Of a stretch of 54,592 nt of DNA, positions 1-7,277 are shown one piece after another. Every line of letters begins with the position of its first letter. Within the stretch, counting starts at the first letter, position 1. The translations under genes were made by a program, and so were the position numbers. The notes under the pieces were generated by a model. It made no database searches. It was not told where the DNA came from and saw only the letters and a program-made list of their open reading frames with translations. The stretch is taken from contig NZ_FOVL01000024.1 of the NCBI RefSeq assembly GCF_900115145.1, forward strand, positions 1-54,592. Reading direction: 5' to 3'. The DNA is from Salegentibacter flavus (GTDB lineage Bacteria > Bacteroidota > Bacteroidia > Flavobacteriales > Flavobacteriaceae).

Positions 1-261
1 GAAAAGCAGGATCTGCTCATACTTGACGATTTTGGACTTAAAGGTCTGGATAATATTAACAGGCACTCTCTTATGGAAATTATTGAAGATAGGCACGGAA
101 AAAAATCTACCATCATTGCATCCCAATTACCCGTAGAGGCCTGGCACGAGATTATTGGGGAGCAGACTATTGCAGATGCCATATTGGATCGTCTAGTTCA
201 TACGGCTCACAGAATAGATATCAAAGGGGAATCAATGAGGAAAAAACTTAAAAATAAATAG
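1..261 (+). mobile_element. istB: IS21-family helper ATPase IstB, C-terminal part, cut by the window edge
   Basis: The frame is open from base 1 and encodes about 86 residues up to the stop at 259-261. LLILDDFGL is a Walker B motif, and [12 protein letters not shown] plus [13 protein letters not shown] is the arginine-rich end typical of IstB. In IS21 elements IstB is the DnaC-like AAA+ partner that helps the IstA transposase choose its target. The N-terminus and IstA lie outside the window, so completeness cannot be judged. The downstream IS end should lie between the stop and about base 300, but I could not define a terminal inverted repeat. The family call is secure. Confidence 0.88.
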
Positions 262-356
262 TAAATTTAACCACAGTAGAATCGATTTTGCGCACTTAGT
301 TTGCTATGCTCACTTTCATCCGGCGCACGTGGTTCACTTTGACCGGCTCATCCACC

Positions 357-2735
357 ATGGCAAAGATCAAACACAATAATCCACTTGACACGATAGACGA
401 AATTATTCAGGATGCAACCGATGAAGGTTTGCTCCATTTACATGCCGATGATAAGGAGTTTGAAGGCAGGTATATTAGCTTGAAGGGGAGAAAGCTTCTT
501 CAGTTCGGGACTACCAGTTATTTGGGGCTGGGGCATGATCCACGATTAAAGCAAGCCGCCATAGAAGCCATAAAAAATTATGGTACACAATTTCCACTTT
601 CGAAGACCTACATAAGTCATCCTCTTTACTCCCAATTAGAAACTTTGATTGAGGAAATCTATAAAGCTCCCATAATAATTACCAAGAATAGCACCCTGGG
701 ACACCTGGCAGTCATTCCCACAGCCGTTAGAGATAATGATGCCATAATTTTAGATCACCAGGTGCACTGGAGCGTACAGAATGCGGCTCAGATCTTAAAA
801 ACACGGGATGTTCCGGTAAGAATGATACGGCATAATGATCTAAATATGTTAGAGCATCAAATTAAGTGTTTAAAAGACAAGGTTAATAAAATATGGTATA
901 TGGCAGATGGGGTGTATTCTATGTATGGGGATTATGCACCATTTGAAGCGCTGGACGAGCTGTGTACTAAATATCCTCAGCTCCATCTTTATTATGACGA
1001 TGTGCACGGAATGGGGTGGAAAGGTCCTCATGGAGGAGGAGCTATTTTGGATCACTACAAAGAGATTCCAGACCACATCCTGGTTTTTGGGACCCTGAGT
1101 AAAACCTTTGGGGCCAGTGGGGCCGTTCTGATTTGCCCGGATAAAGAACTCCACCGAAAGATTAAGAATTATGGTGGGCCTTTAACCTTTTCTGCCCAAC
1201 TGGAACCAGCTTCTGTTGGGGCAGCAATCGCCGCTGCAAAAATTCATTTGTCTGATGAAATCTATACCAGGCAATTTCAATTACAGGAGCGAATTCAATA
1301 CTTTAATAAGCTATTAAAGACCTCTGATCTGCTTCTGGTTCATTCCAATGATTCTCCGGTGTTCTTTATAGGGACCGGTACTCCGGCGACAGGTTACTAC
1401 CTGGTCAGGAAATTAATGCAACATGGTTTTTTTGTAAATCTGGGACTATACCCTGCAGTTCCGGTTAAAAATACAGGCGTGAGGATTACCATTTCTTCAA
1501 AAAATAAGAAAAAGGATATTCTCCGCTTGTTTACGGCGTTGGAATCCATTTATCCGGAGGCGATAGAAAAGACCGGCACCAGTTTGGGAGCGGTAAAAAG
1601 TGCCTTTGGTTTAAAAAAATCAGGGGAGCGAGTGGTAAAAACCGGCAATTTTAAAGTAGAGCTATTTCGAAGTATCGACAAAATTTCAGAATCAGAATGG
1701 GATGGACGATTTAAAGGGAATGGGATCTTTGATTATAATGGCGTAAGGCTTTTGGAAGACAGTTTTAAAGGAAATCCAAAGCCTGAGGAGAATTGGGACT
1801 TCTATTACATTAGGCTCCTGGATAATAATAAACCGGTATTATTAAGTTTTTTCACTGGGGTCCTCTGGAAAAATGATATGTTGTTACCAGAGTATGTTTC
1901 CCAAAAGGTCGAAAGGATAAGGGCGGAAGATTATTATTATCAGACCTCCCGGGTGTTATGTATGGGGTCTTTAGTATCGGAAGGGGACCACCTTTGGGTT
2001 GATAGGGAATATTCAGGGTCGGAAAAGCTTTTGGAAGTCTTTCTCAAAACTGTAGAGAATATTAAAGATAAGATTCAGGCCGAAGCAATTGTCCTGAGGG
2101 ATTTTGACCATGACTCCAACTTTGAGGCTCTCATAAAAAAATCAGGATATATCCCAATGGAAATGCCTGATTCCTGCATTCATAAACTGCATTGGGAGAA
2201 GGATGACTTTAAATCAATATTAAGTAAGCGCAACAGGCGCCATCTAAAAAATGATATTCTCAAATACCAGGATTTAATCAAAATAAAACACGCTGAAGTT
2301 TTAACCCCAATCGATCTGGAGCAAGCTTATAAACTTTATCAGCAGGTAAAAGATCAGAATCTTGCCCTAAATACTTTTTACTATCCATACAAATTCTTCG
2401 AAACACTCAACACGAATAAAAACTGGGAGTTTCTTGTGGTTTATCATCCTGCCAATGTAGATGAGCTTATTGGTGTGATGTTCAATTACAGGAATGGCAA
2501 CACTTATATTCCTGCACTGGTAGGCCTTAATTATCGCTTTAACCAGGAATTTGCCTTATATCGCCAATTGCTATTCGCAACCTTGAAGGCAGCTAAAACC
2601 GGTGGATTTGAAAAAGTAGAGTTAGGCTTCAGCGCAAATTTCGAAAAACAAAAATTAGGTGCAGAACTAAATCACAAACTGGCCTTCATTCAAATGGATG
2701 ACAATTATAAAATGGAGGCATTGCAGGCATTATAG
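357..2735 (+). CDS. PLP-dependent alpha-oxoamine synthase-like aminotransferase fused to a GNAT/FemAB-like acyltransferase
   Basis: The protein has about 792 residues from the ATG at 357. An in-frame ATG at 306 adds 17 residues (MLTFIRRTW...) that look unlike the conserved start, so 357 is preferred. Residues about 1-420 are a fold-type I PLP enzyme of the AONS/KBL/serine palmitoyltransferase group: TSYLGLGHDPRL, YYDDVHGMG, and FGTLSKTFGASGAV with the Schiff-base lysine near residue 249. Residues about 450-790 resemble a GNAT or peptidoglycan-type acyltransferase (NRRHLKNDI, then ELIGVMFNYRNG). Known relatives condense an acyl-CoA with an amino acid; a fused acyltransferase could acylate the product. 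The substrate is unknown. It sits 15 bp before rteC, at the front of the conjugation block. Confidence 0.75.
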   Translation: MAKIKHNNPLDTIDEIIQDATDEGLLHLHADDKEFEGRYISLKGRKLLQFGTTSYLGLGHDPRLKQAAIEAIKNYGTQFPLSKTYISHPLYSQLETLIEEIYKAPIIITKNSTLGHLAVIPTAVRDNDAIILDHQVHWSVQNAAQILKTRDVPVRMIRHNDLNMLEHQIKCLKDKVNKIWYMADGVYSMYGDYAPFEALDELCTKYPQLHLYYDDVHGMGWKGPHGGGAILDHYKEIPDHILVFGTLSKTFGASGAVLICPDKELHRKIKNYGGPLTFSAQLEPASVGAAIAAAKIHLSDEIYTRQFQLQERIQYFNKLLKTSDLLLVHSNDSPVFFIGTGTPATGYYLVRKLMQHGFFVNLGLYPAVPVKNTGVRITISSKNKKKDILRLFTALESIYPEAIEKTGTSLGAVKSAFGLKKSGERVVKTGNFKVELFRSIDKISESEWDGRFKGNGIFDYNGVRLLEDSFKGNPKPEENWDFYYIRLLDNNKPVLLSFFTGVLWKNDMLLPEYVSQKVERIRAEDYYYQTSRVLCMGSLVSEGDHLWVDREYSGSEKLLEVFLKTVENIKDKIQAEAIVLRDFDHDSNFEALIKKSGYIPMEMPDSCIHKLHWEKDDFKSILSKRNRRHLKNDILKYQDLIKIKHAEVLTPIDLEQAYKLYQQVKDQNLALNTFYYPYKFFETLNTNKNWEFLVVYHPANVDELIGVMFNYRNGNTYIPALVGLNYRFNQEFALYRQLLFATLKAAKTGGFEKVELGFSANFEKQKLGAELNHKLAFIQMDDNYKMEALQAL

Positions 2736-2750
2736 CTGTAATTTCTACCG

Positions 2751-3644
2751 ATGAAAACCAAACATTTGAAAATACGATTGCCCCATTATTATCTAATTTT
2801 TCAAGGTTATAATGATATGTATGATCAAATTATTGAAAAGTTTCGCAATTCTCTACAGACAATAGGGGAACATTCTAGTTGGTTGGAAAAAGCGGAAAAA
2901 GGAATAAAGATTTGTAACAAAACGATTTCCAAATTAAAGAAACTGGTTGAAAAGGAAGATTTTGAAAGTGTTACTGAAGAGATTTATTTTTTCAAGCACA
3001 TCAAACCAATTCCGATGAGTTATCTTATTTTCTATTCTGAGGTAAGATCCTGCGAACATTTAAAACCAAAGGCAGGGAATAGTTTCCAGGTAAGATTTCT
3101 GGAAAAAGAATTGAAGAAGGTCAATAAATTCTTTCAAAAGAATAATGATTTTGTGATCTATATGGAACAGAATCACAATTATATAGATCATCAACTCTTT
3201 ACCCGGGATCACAGTTCCAATTATCCATTTACTCCCATTCCCAATTATTATCAGTACCCTGAATTCTCCAGTAGCCATGGAATGCTTTGGGCAAAAGTTC
3301 AGGCTATGTATAAATATATTCACTACATCCGGGAATCCATTCAATGTCTTCAGCCCGGAAGCAAAAGTCTTTTCTCTGATAAAAAACATGCATTACTCAA
3401 ATGGTCCGGATCAAAAACCTCGCTGGTTGAGCTTATCTATGCTTTATATTCCGTCGGATATCTTAATCATGGAACCGCAGACCTTAATATGATCGCCTCC
3501 TCGTTCGAAGACTACTTCAACATCAAACTCGATAATATATACAAGACCTATTCGGAGATAAAGGCACGCAAAGAAAATCGCACCAAATTCCTCACAGAAC
3601 TTCAGGATCATTTAGAAAATAAGATGTGCCAGGAGGATCGGTAG
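2751..3644 (+). CDS. rteC: RteC-family regulator of a conjugative element
   Basis: 297 residues, the usual size for RteC. The first half is helical and charged. The C-terminal part, including KHALLKWSGSKTSLVELIYAL, SVGYLNHGTADLNMIA and FEDYFNIKLDNIYKTYSEIKARK, matches the conserved winged-helix region of the family. In CTnDOT, RteC activates the excision genes. Here it starts 15 bp after the PLP-enzyme fusion and may be co-transcribed with it. No RteA/RteB two-component genes are visible, so its input signal is not evident. ATG 2751 is used; an in-frame ATG further in (about residue 23, MYDQIIEKF) is a plausible alternative start. Confidence 0.85.
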   Translation: MKTKHLKIRLPHYYLIFQGYNDMYDQIIEKFRNSLQTIGEHSSWLEKAEKGIKICNKTISKLKKLVEKEDFESVTEEIYFFKHIKPIPMSYLIFYSEVRSCEHLKPKAGNSFQVRFLEKELKKVNKFFQKNNDFVIYMEQNHNYIDHQLFTRDHSSNYPFTPIPNYYQYPEFSSSHGMLWAKVQAMYKYIHYIRESIQCLQPGSKSLFSDKKHALLKWSGSKTSLVELIYALYSVGYLNHGTADLNMIASSFEDYFNIKLDNIYKTYSEIKARKENRTKFLTELQDHLENKMCQEDR

Positions 3645-3845
3645 TCCAGTCGTACTACGAATCCTAATTTGATATAGATACTTTTAAATTTCCACTGGTC
3701 TTACCGGCAATTATCCTTTCAATTATACTGTATTATTTCGAATTGATATAGGAATCCCACTTTGTTAAATCAATCGTAGTCAGCTTGATATATCGAAAAA
3801 CTTCCCAGACTTCTTCACAGTTTTGTTATCAGAAAGTCAAACCAG

Positions 3846-3900
3846 CGGAGGATCCTGCCGTAAAAAAATATAACCGTGGCGGGGTCCTTTTTAAAAAAAA
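3846..3900 (+). terminator. Possible hairpin terminator before the HTH gene
   Basis: AGGATCCTGCC is followed after an A-rich loop by GGCGGGGTCC and then a T run (TTTTT). The stem has mismatches. It lies between rteC and the HTH gene and could end the rteC transcript or act in the leader of the next operon. Confidence 0.35.
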
Positions 3901-3909
3901 AAACAAATT

Positions 3910-4188
3910 ATGCCAGTACATGTAGCAACCTGGGAAGATCTCCAGGAAATTAAAGAAGATTTTCTTAAGGAGATCAGTCAGTTAATTCAGGACCGAATTA
4001 AGCCCCCGAAAAAAACTTATTTAAAATCATCGGAAGTAAAATCCATGCTTAAGATAAGCACAGGGACTTTGCAAACTCTAAGAGTTAATGGAACCCTGCC
4101 CTTTAGTAAGGTTGGGGGGATAATTCTTTATGAAAAAGAAGATATCATAAAGATCATAGAGGAGAATCGTGTAACTAATAGTTATTAA
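3910..4188 (+). CDS. Excisionase-like helix-turn-helix DNA-binding protein
   Basis: 92 residues. A short helical N-terminus (residues 5-30) leads into YLKSSEVKSMLKISTGTLQTLR and a basic wing ending in YEKEDIIKIIEEN, the MerR/excisionase-type winged helix (HTH_17) common in Bacteroidota mobile elements. Such proteins bend att DNA as excision factors or act as small regulators. It stands immediately before the replication genes with 1 bp between its stop and the next ATG, so they form one operon. The role (excision versus transcription) is inferred from family and context only. Confidence 0.8.
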   Translation: MPVHVATWEDLQEIKEDFLKEISQLIQDRIKPPKKTYLKSSEVKSMLKISTGTLQTLRVNGTLPFSKVGGIILYEKEDIIKIIEENRVTNSY

Positions 4189-4189
4189 A

Positions 4190-4828
4190 ATGAATTATTT
4201 AAAACATCTAAATGCCATTTTTGAGAAGTTCAGGAAGGATTCCAGACCAAATTCCACCCATTTAAGTCTGTATTTTGCCTTGCTTCATCTTTGGAATTTA
4301 CACCGATTTCCAGGAATGTTTTTTCTTCATAGACAAGACGTAATGGATCTGGCAAAGATAGGTTCTAAAACAACCTATCATCAATGTATTAAAGACCTGC
4401 ATCATTGGGGCTATATGCATTATGCACCCTCTCATAATCCATTAAAGGGGAGCAGGGTAAGGATGTTCGATTTTGGCACTAGCTCCGGACAAGTTCCGGA
4501 CAAGCAACAAACAAGTGATGAACAAGCAGTGGTACCTTTAATAAACAATAATAAACCTTTATTAAACACAAATAAACAGGGCAATAGCCCAAGTTTTGAA
4601 AATTTAGAAAAATATTTTGAAACCCAGGGCAGTGACCTTCGGGAAGCCAAAAAGTTTTTTGATTATTATCAAAAGGCCGGATGGAGAACTAAAGCAGGCA
4701 CCCCGGTTAAGAATTGGAAACAACTGGTAAGAGCCTGGCTTCATAAAAATGCAAACGTCTACGCAGTGTCCGAAAATCGGGACAACCTCTATACCACTAA
4801 AAATAAGAATTATGGAAAGCCTCTATGA
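4190..4828 (+). CDS. Putative replication/primosome-type winged-helix protein of the element
   Basis: 212 residues. Residues about 1-100 look like a winged-helix DNA-binding domain (THLSLYFALLHLWNLHRFPG, then LAKIGSKTTYHQCIKDLHHWGYM). An Asn/Gln-rich linker follows (NNNKPLLNTNKQ), then a C-terminal helical segment with FFDYYQKAGWRTKAG and PVKNWKQLVRAWL that resembles the DnaD-like tail of element replication proteins. The next gene is a DnaC-like ATPase that overlaps it by 17 bp, the usual initiator/loader pairing. I see no rolling-circle or primase motifs. The DnaD resemblance is my reading, not a searched result. Confidence 0.6.
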   Translation: MNYLKHLNAIFEKFRKDSRPNSTHLSLYFALLHLWNLHRFPGMFFLHRQDVMDLAKIGSKTTYHQCIKDLHHWGYMHYAPSHNPLKGSRVRMFDFGTSSGQVPDKQQTSDEQAVVPLINNNKPLLNTNKQGNSPSFENLEKYFETQGSDLREAKKFFDYYQKAGWRTKAGTPVKNWKQLVRAWLHKNANVYAVSENRDNLYTTKNKNYGKPL

Positions 4829-5468
4829 AATTAAGGAGGATGGCAAATCTCATATCCTGGGCAGGGTTAGAGATAGAAAAATTCATTATGATTTTGGAGC
4901 CATCTTAAAATATCTTGAATGGAAGGGCCAATCCCGGTATGGTCAGAAATTCGTATTAGATCCTATAGATAAGAGCACTGTCTTTAACTTATGCGCTTAT
5001 ACCGTAGCCGATAAAGAGCTATGTGAAAAGCTCGGCCTGGACCTTCGGAAGGGCATATTTTTATCGGGACCGGTGGGTTGCGGAAAAACCGCCCTGATCC
5101 AACTCTTAAGAAATCTTATTCCTCACCGCAAGACCTATCAGGTTATTCCGGCCCGCAATATAGTATTTGCGTTTAATCACCTGGGGTATAAAATAATCGC
5201 TGATTACGGAAACGCAGGGCCTATTTGCTTAGATGATATAGGAGTGGAACCAACCGGAAAATTCTTCGGCAGGGATTGTAATGTGATCGGAGAAATTCTG
5301 ATCTCCAGGTATGACCGATATCCGCCAAGGATCCCACTAACACATATAACCACTAACCTCAATGCCGATGAAATAGAGGAGAGGTATGGTTCAAGAGTAA
5401 GAAGTCGCATGCGACAAATGTTTAACCTAATCGCTTTCCCAGGGGATAGCAAAGATAAAAGAATGTAA
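4812..5468 (+). CDS. DnaC-like AAA+ ATPase (helicase-loader type)
   Basis: 218 residues from ATG 4812. A longer reading from 4749 would run deep into the upstream gene and is rejected. GPVGCGKTALIQLL (residues about 86-99) is the Walker A motif, GPICLDDIGVEP the Walker B motif, and THITTNLNADEIEERYGSRVRSRMRQMFN holds sensor and arginine residues of the DnaC/IstB group. A role in loading a helicase at the element's replication origin fits the adjacent winged-helix protein. It differs from the IstB fragment at the window start and is not an IS21 gene. Confidence 0.8.
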   Translation: MESLYEIKEDGKSHILGRVRDRKIHYDFGAILKYLEWKGQSRYGQKFVLDPIDKSTVFNLCAYTVADKELCEKLGLDLRKGIFLSGPVGCGKTALIQLLRNLIPHRKTYQVIPARNIVFAFNHLGYKIIADYGNAGPICLDDIGVEPTGKFFGRDCNVIGEILISRYDRYPPRIPLTHITTNLNADEIEERYGSRVRSRMRQMFNLIAFPGDSKDKRM

Positions 5469-5471
5469 ATT

Positions 5472-6560
5472 ATGAAAATAGCAACCTGGAATATTGAAAA
5501 CATATACTACAGGCATATCGACCTGGTAAGGAAGGAGTGGAGCTGGTCATTACAGCGATGGATGGAGGAATTTGAAAATATCCTGAGGCAAGATTCTAAA
5601 TCAGAATCTCAAATCTCCCGGTTAAGAGAGCTCTCATTTTTAATGGGAATCAATAAAATTGCTTCCCGGCCTTATGCACTAATGCAGCGGCGTGGAGGGC
5701 GGCTCTTTGTAAAATCTTTCCATCGGGAACGCTTAACTGAGGTTAACAGTGATTTTCATTGGCAAGGTTGGATCAGAATTAACAATTATCCTATCTGTCA
5801 AGATGCAATTCAGCACAAGGTTAAAATGATCAGAGAGGAAGCTCCTGACATATTAATTCTGCAGCAAGTTGAAAACAGGGAGAACCTGAAGGATTTTGTG
5901 GAGACGTATCTTAAGGATAAGGGATATACCGGAGTTTATCATTTTGATACCAATACGGAAAAGGACTTAGGATTCGGATTGCTTTTAAAGGATCAAATTC
6001 GCTTAAGGTCCTTTCAAACTCACCTTGATCAAAAGGCTGATTTTTTCAAATTGTTTGAGAACGATCTTCAGCGGTATGAGCTGGAAACCCCATCAGGACC
6101 CCTTTTGATTTACAATACTGATTTCACCTCACATTATGATAAAAAATCACAGATTTTCCGGTCCCGGAAATCCCAGGCTCAGCGTATAGCTAATTGTCTG
6201 GAAAAGGAAAACCCAGAGGTACCGGTAATCTTTTTCGGATGTTTACAAACTCCAAGGTTCTGCGATTCCGTTCAGCCCATTACCCAATTAAGGGGGTATT
6301 CTTCCATTCTTAAACATTCGGGATTCCGGACAGAAAGAGATGGGAATTATCAATCCCTTGGAGCCTATGCTCGTGGGGTGAATTTGCGGCAAAGCATGTA
6401 TGCCATAGTGAACTCAAAATGTTTTTCCCGAATGGAGGCATCTGGAATAAATAGAAAAGCCATTTATAATAAAGACAACAGGGTATTCACCTATGATAGC
6501 ATCCGGGAAGAGAAGGATCAGGCAAGTAATCATCCTTTGCTATGGATGAGAATTCCGTAA
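5472..6560 (+). CDS. Endonuclease/exonuclease/phosphatase-fold protein with altered catalytic motifs
   Basis: 362 residues, no signal peptide. It opens with the family start MKIATWNIEN (metal-binding Asn) and has ILILQQVENRENL, matching the strand with the catalytic Glu. It ends with SNHPLLWMRIP, the position of the usual SDHxP histidine, here SNH. The normal GDFN strand appears as FFGCLQTP, so the Asp and Asn of that motif are missing. A 60-residue helical insert (about 15-75) separates the first strand from the next. It starts 3 bp after the ATPase gene and closes the replication operon. It may be a diverged nuclease or a non-catalytic DNA-binding relative. Confidence 0.65.
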   Translation: MKIATWNIENIYYRHIDLVRKEWSWSLQRWMEEFENILRQDSKSESQISRLRELSFLMGINKIASRPYALMQRRGGRLFVKSFHRERLTEVNSDFHWQGWIRINNYPICQDAIQHKVKMIREEAPDILILQQVENRENLKDFVETYLKDKGYTGVYHFDTNTEKDLGFGLLLKDQIRLRSFQTHLDQKADFFKLFENDLQRYELETPSGPLLIYNTDFTSHYDKKSQIFRSRKSQAQRIANCLEKENPEVPVIFFGCLQTPRFCDSVQPITQLRGYSSILKHSGFRTERDGNYQSLGAYARGVNLRQSMYAIVNSKCFSRMEASGINRKAIYNKDNRVFTYDSIREEKDQASNHPLLWMRIP

Positions 6561-6705
6561 TTGTCCCGGAATAATTTCTTAAAATTTAATATAAATTATA
6601 AGAACCATAAAAATAAGGTCGCTCTTGCGTTAAAGCCACCTTATATCTACAATACTGATTTCATAATCGAATAAATTTCTTCTCAGAACCAAAAATTTAA
6701 ATCTG

Positions 6706-6993
6706 ATGAAGAAATCATTCTACCTCACACTTTTTTTGTCCCTGAGCTCTATCCCACTATTTGCACAAATTGGTGGGATAGAGAATTCAGTAGCCGATAT
6801 GGCTGATACCGTAAGGGCTGTTTTCCCAGTAATCCTGGGGGTTATATTCCTGGTAGGTTTCCTTTTCAATGCCGGTCATTTTTTCGGAGAAAACAGTGAT
6901 CTAAAAAAAGGGATTACCCGCGTTTTAGTCTTTGTGTTAATAGCCGGAGCAGTAGTTGGCATTTTCACCTATCTAATAGGAATTGTTGTATAA
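6706..6993 (+). CDS. traE: Conjugative transfer protein TraE-like (DUF4134), VirB2-type pilin candidate
   Basis: 95 residues. A signal peptide (MKKSFYLTLFLSLSSIPLFAQ) is followed by a short exported segment and two hydrophobic helices (about residues 38-57 and 70-92) joined by a loop with GENSDLKKG. Size and layout match DUF4134, the first gene of the Bacteroidota conjugation operon and a probable counterpart of the VirB2 pilin. It begins the tra operon after a 145 bp gap that should hold the promoter. Its stop overlaps the next start (TAATG). Confidence 0.82.
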   Translation: MKKSFYLTLFLSLSSIPLFAQIGGIENSVADMADTVRAVFPVILGVIFLVGFLFNAGHFFGENSDLKKGITRVLVFVLIAGAVVGIFTYLIGIVV

Positions 6994-7277
6994 TGGCAGC
7001 TTTTGAAATATACAGGCATATCCGCCAGAAGGCATTGATCTTTGGATTAACAGTAAATCTTTTTGCTGTTCAGATGCTAGCCATTCTACTAAGTTTATTA
7101 ATGCTAATTTTTTCTTTCAGTTTAAGTCTTCTGGCAATTTTGCCCATAGTAAACAGCGGGCTTTACCTGCTCTTAAGGTACTTTTTAAATAACCCCGGTC
7201 TAAAGGGGTTACTACCGAAAGGAAAAAGAATTTATTCCGGTAAAAACATAACACCTATTTATTATGAGGAAGATTAA
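6993..7277 (+). CDS. traF: Conjugative transfer protein TraF-like (DUF4133), VirB3 counterpart
   Basis: 94 residues with two closely spaced membrane helices (about 20-40 and 42-62). The N-terminal segment FEIYRHIRQKALIFGL and the closing GKRIYSGKNITPIYYEED are typical of DUF4133. VirB3-type proteins sit in the inner membrane and work with the VirB4 ATPase. The gene is tightly coupled on both sides: TAATG with traE and a 14 bp overlap with the VirB4 gene. Confidence 0.82.
   Translation: MAAFEIYRHIRQKALIFGLTVNLFAVQMLAILLSLLMLIFSFSLSLLAILPIVNSGLYLLLRYFLNNPGLKGLLPKGKRIYSGKNITPIYYEED

Noticed and set aside
306-356. Upstream ATG of the PLP-enzyme fusion
   Set aside because: The extra residues (MLTFIRRTWFTLTGSST) do not fit the family start and look like leader or IS-border sequence; the ATG at 357 is preferred.
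4749-4811. Upstream start of the DnaC-like ATPase
   Set aside because: It would overlap the preceding gene by about 80 bp; ATG 4812 gives a normal short overlap.
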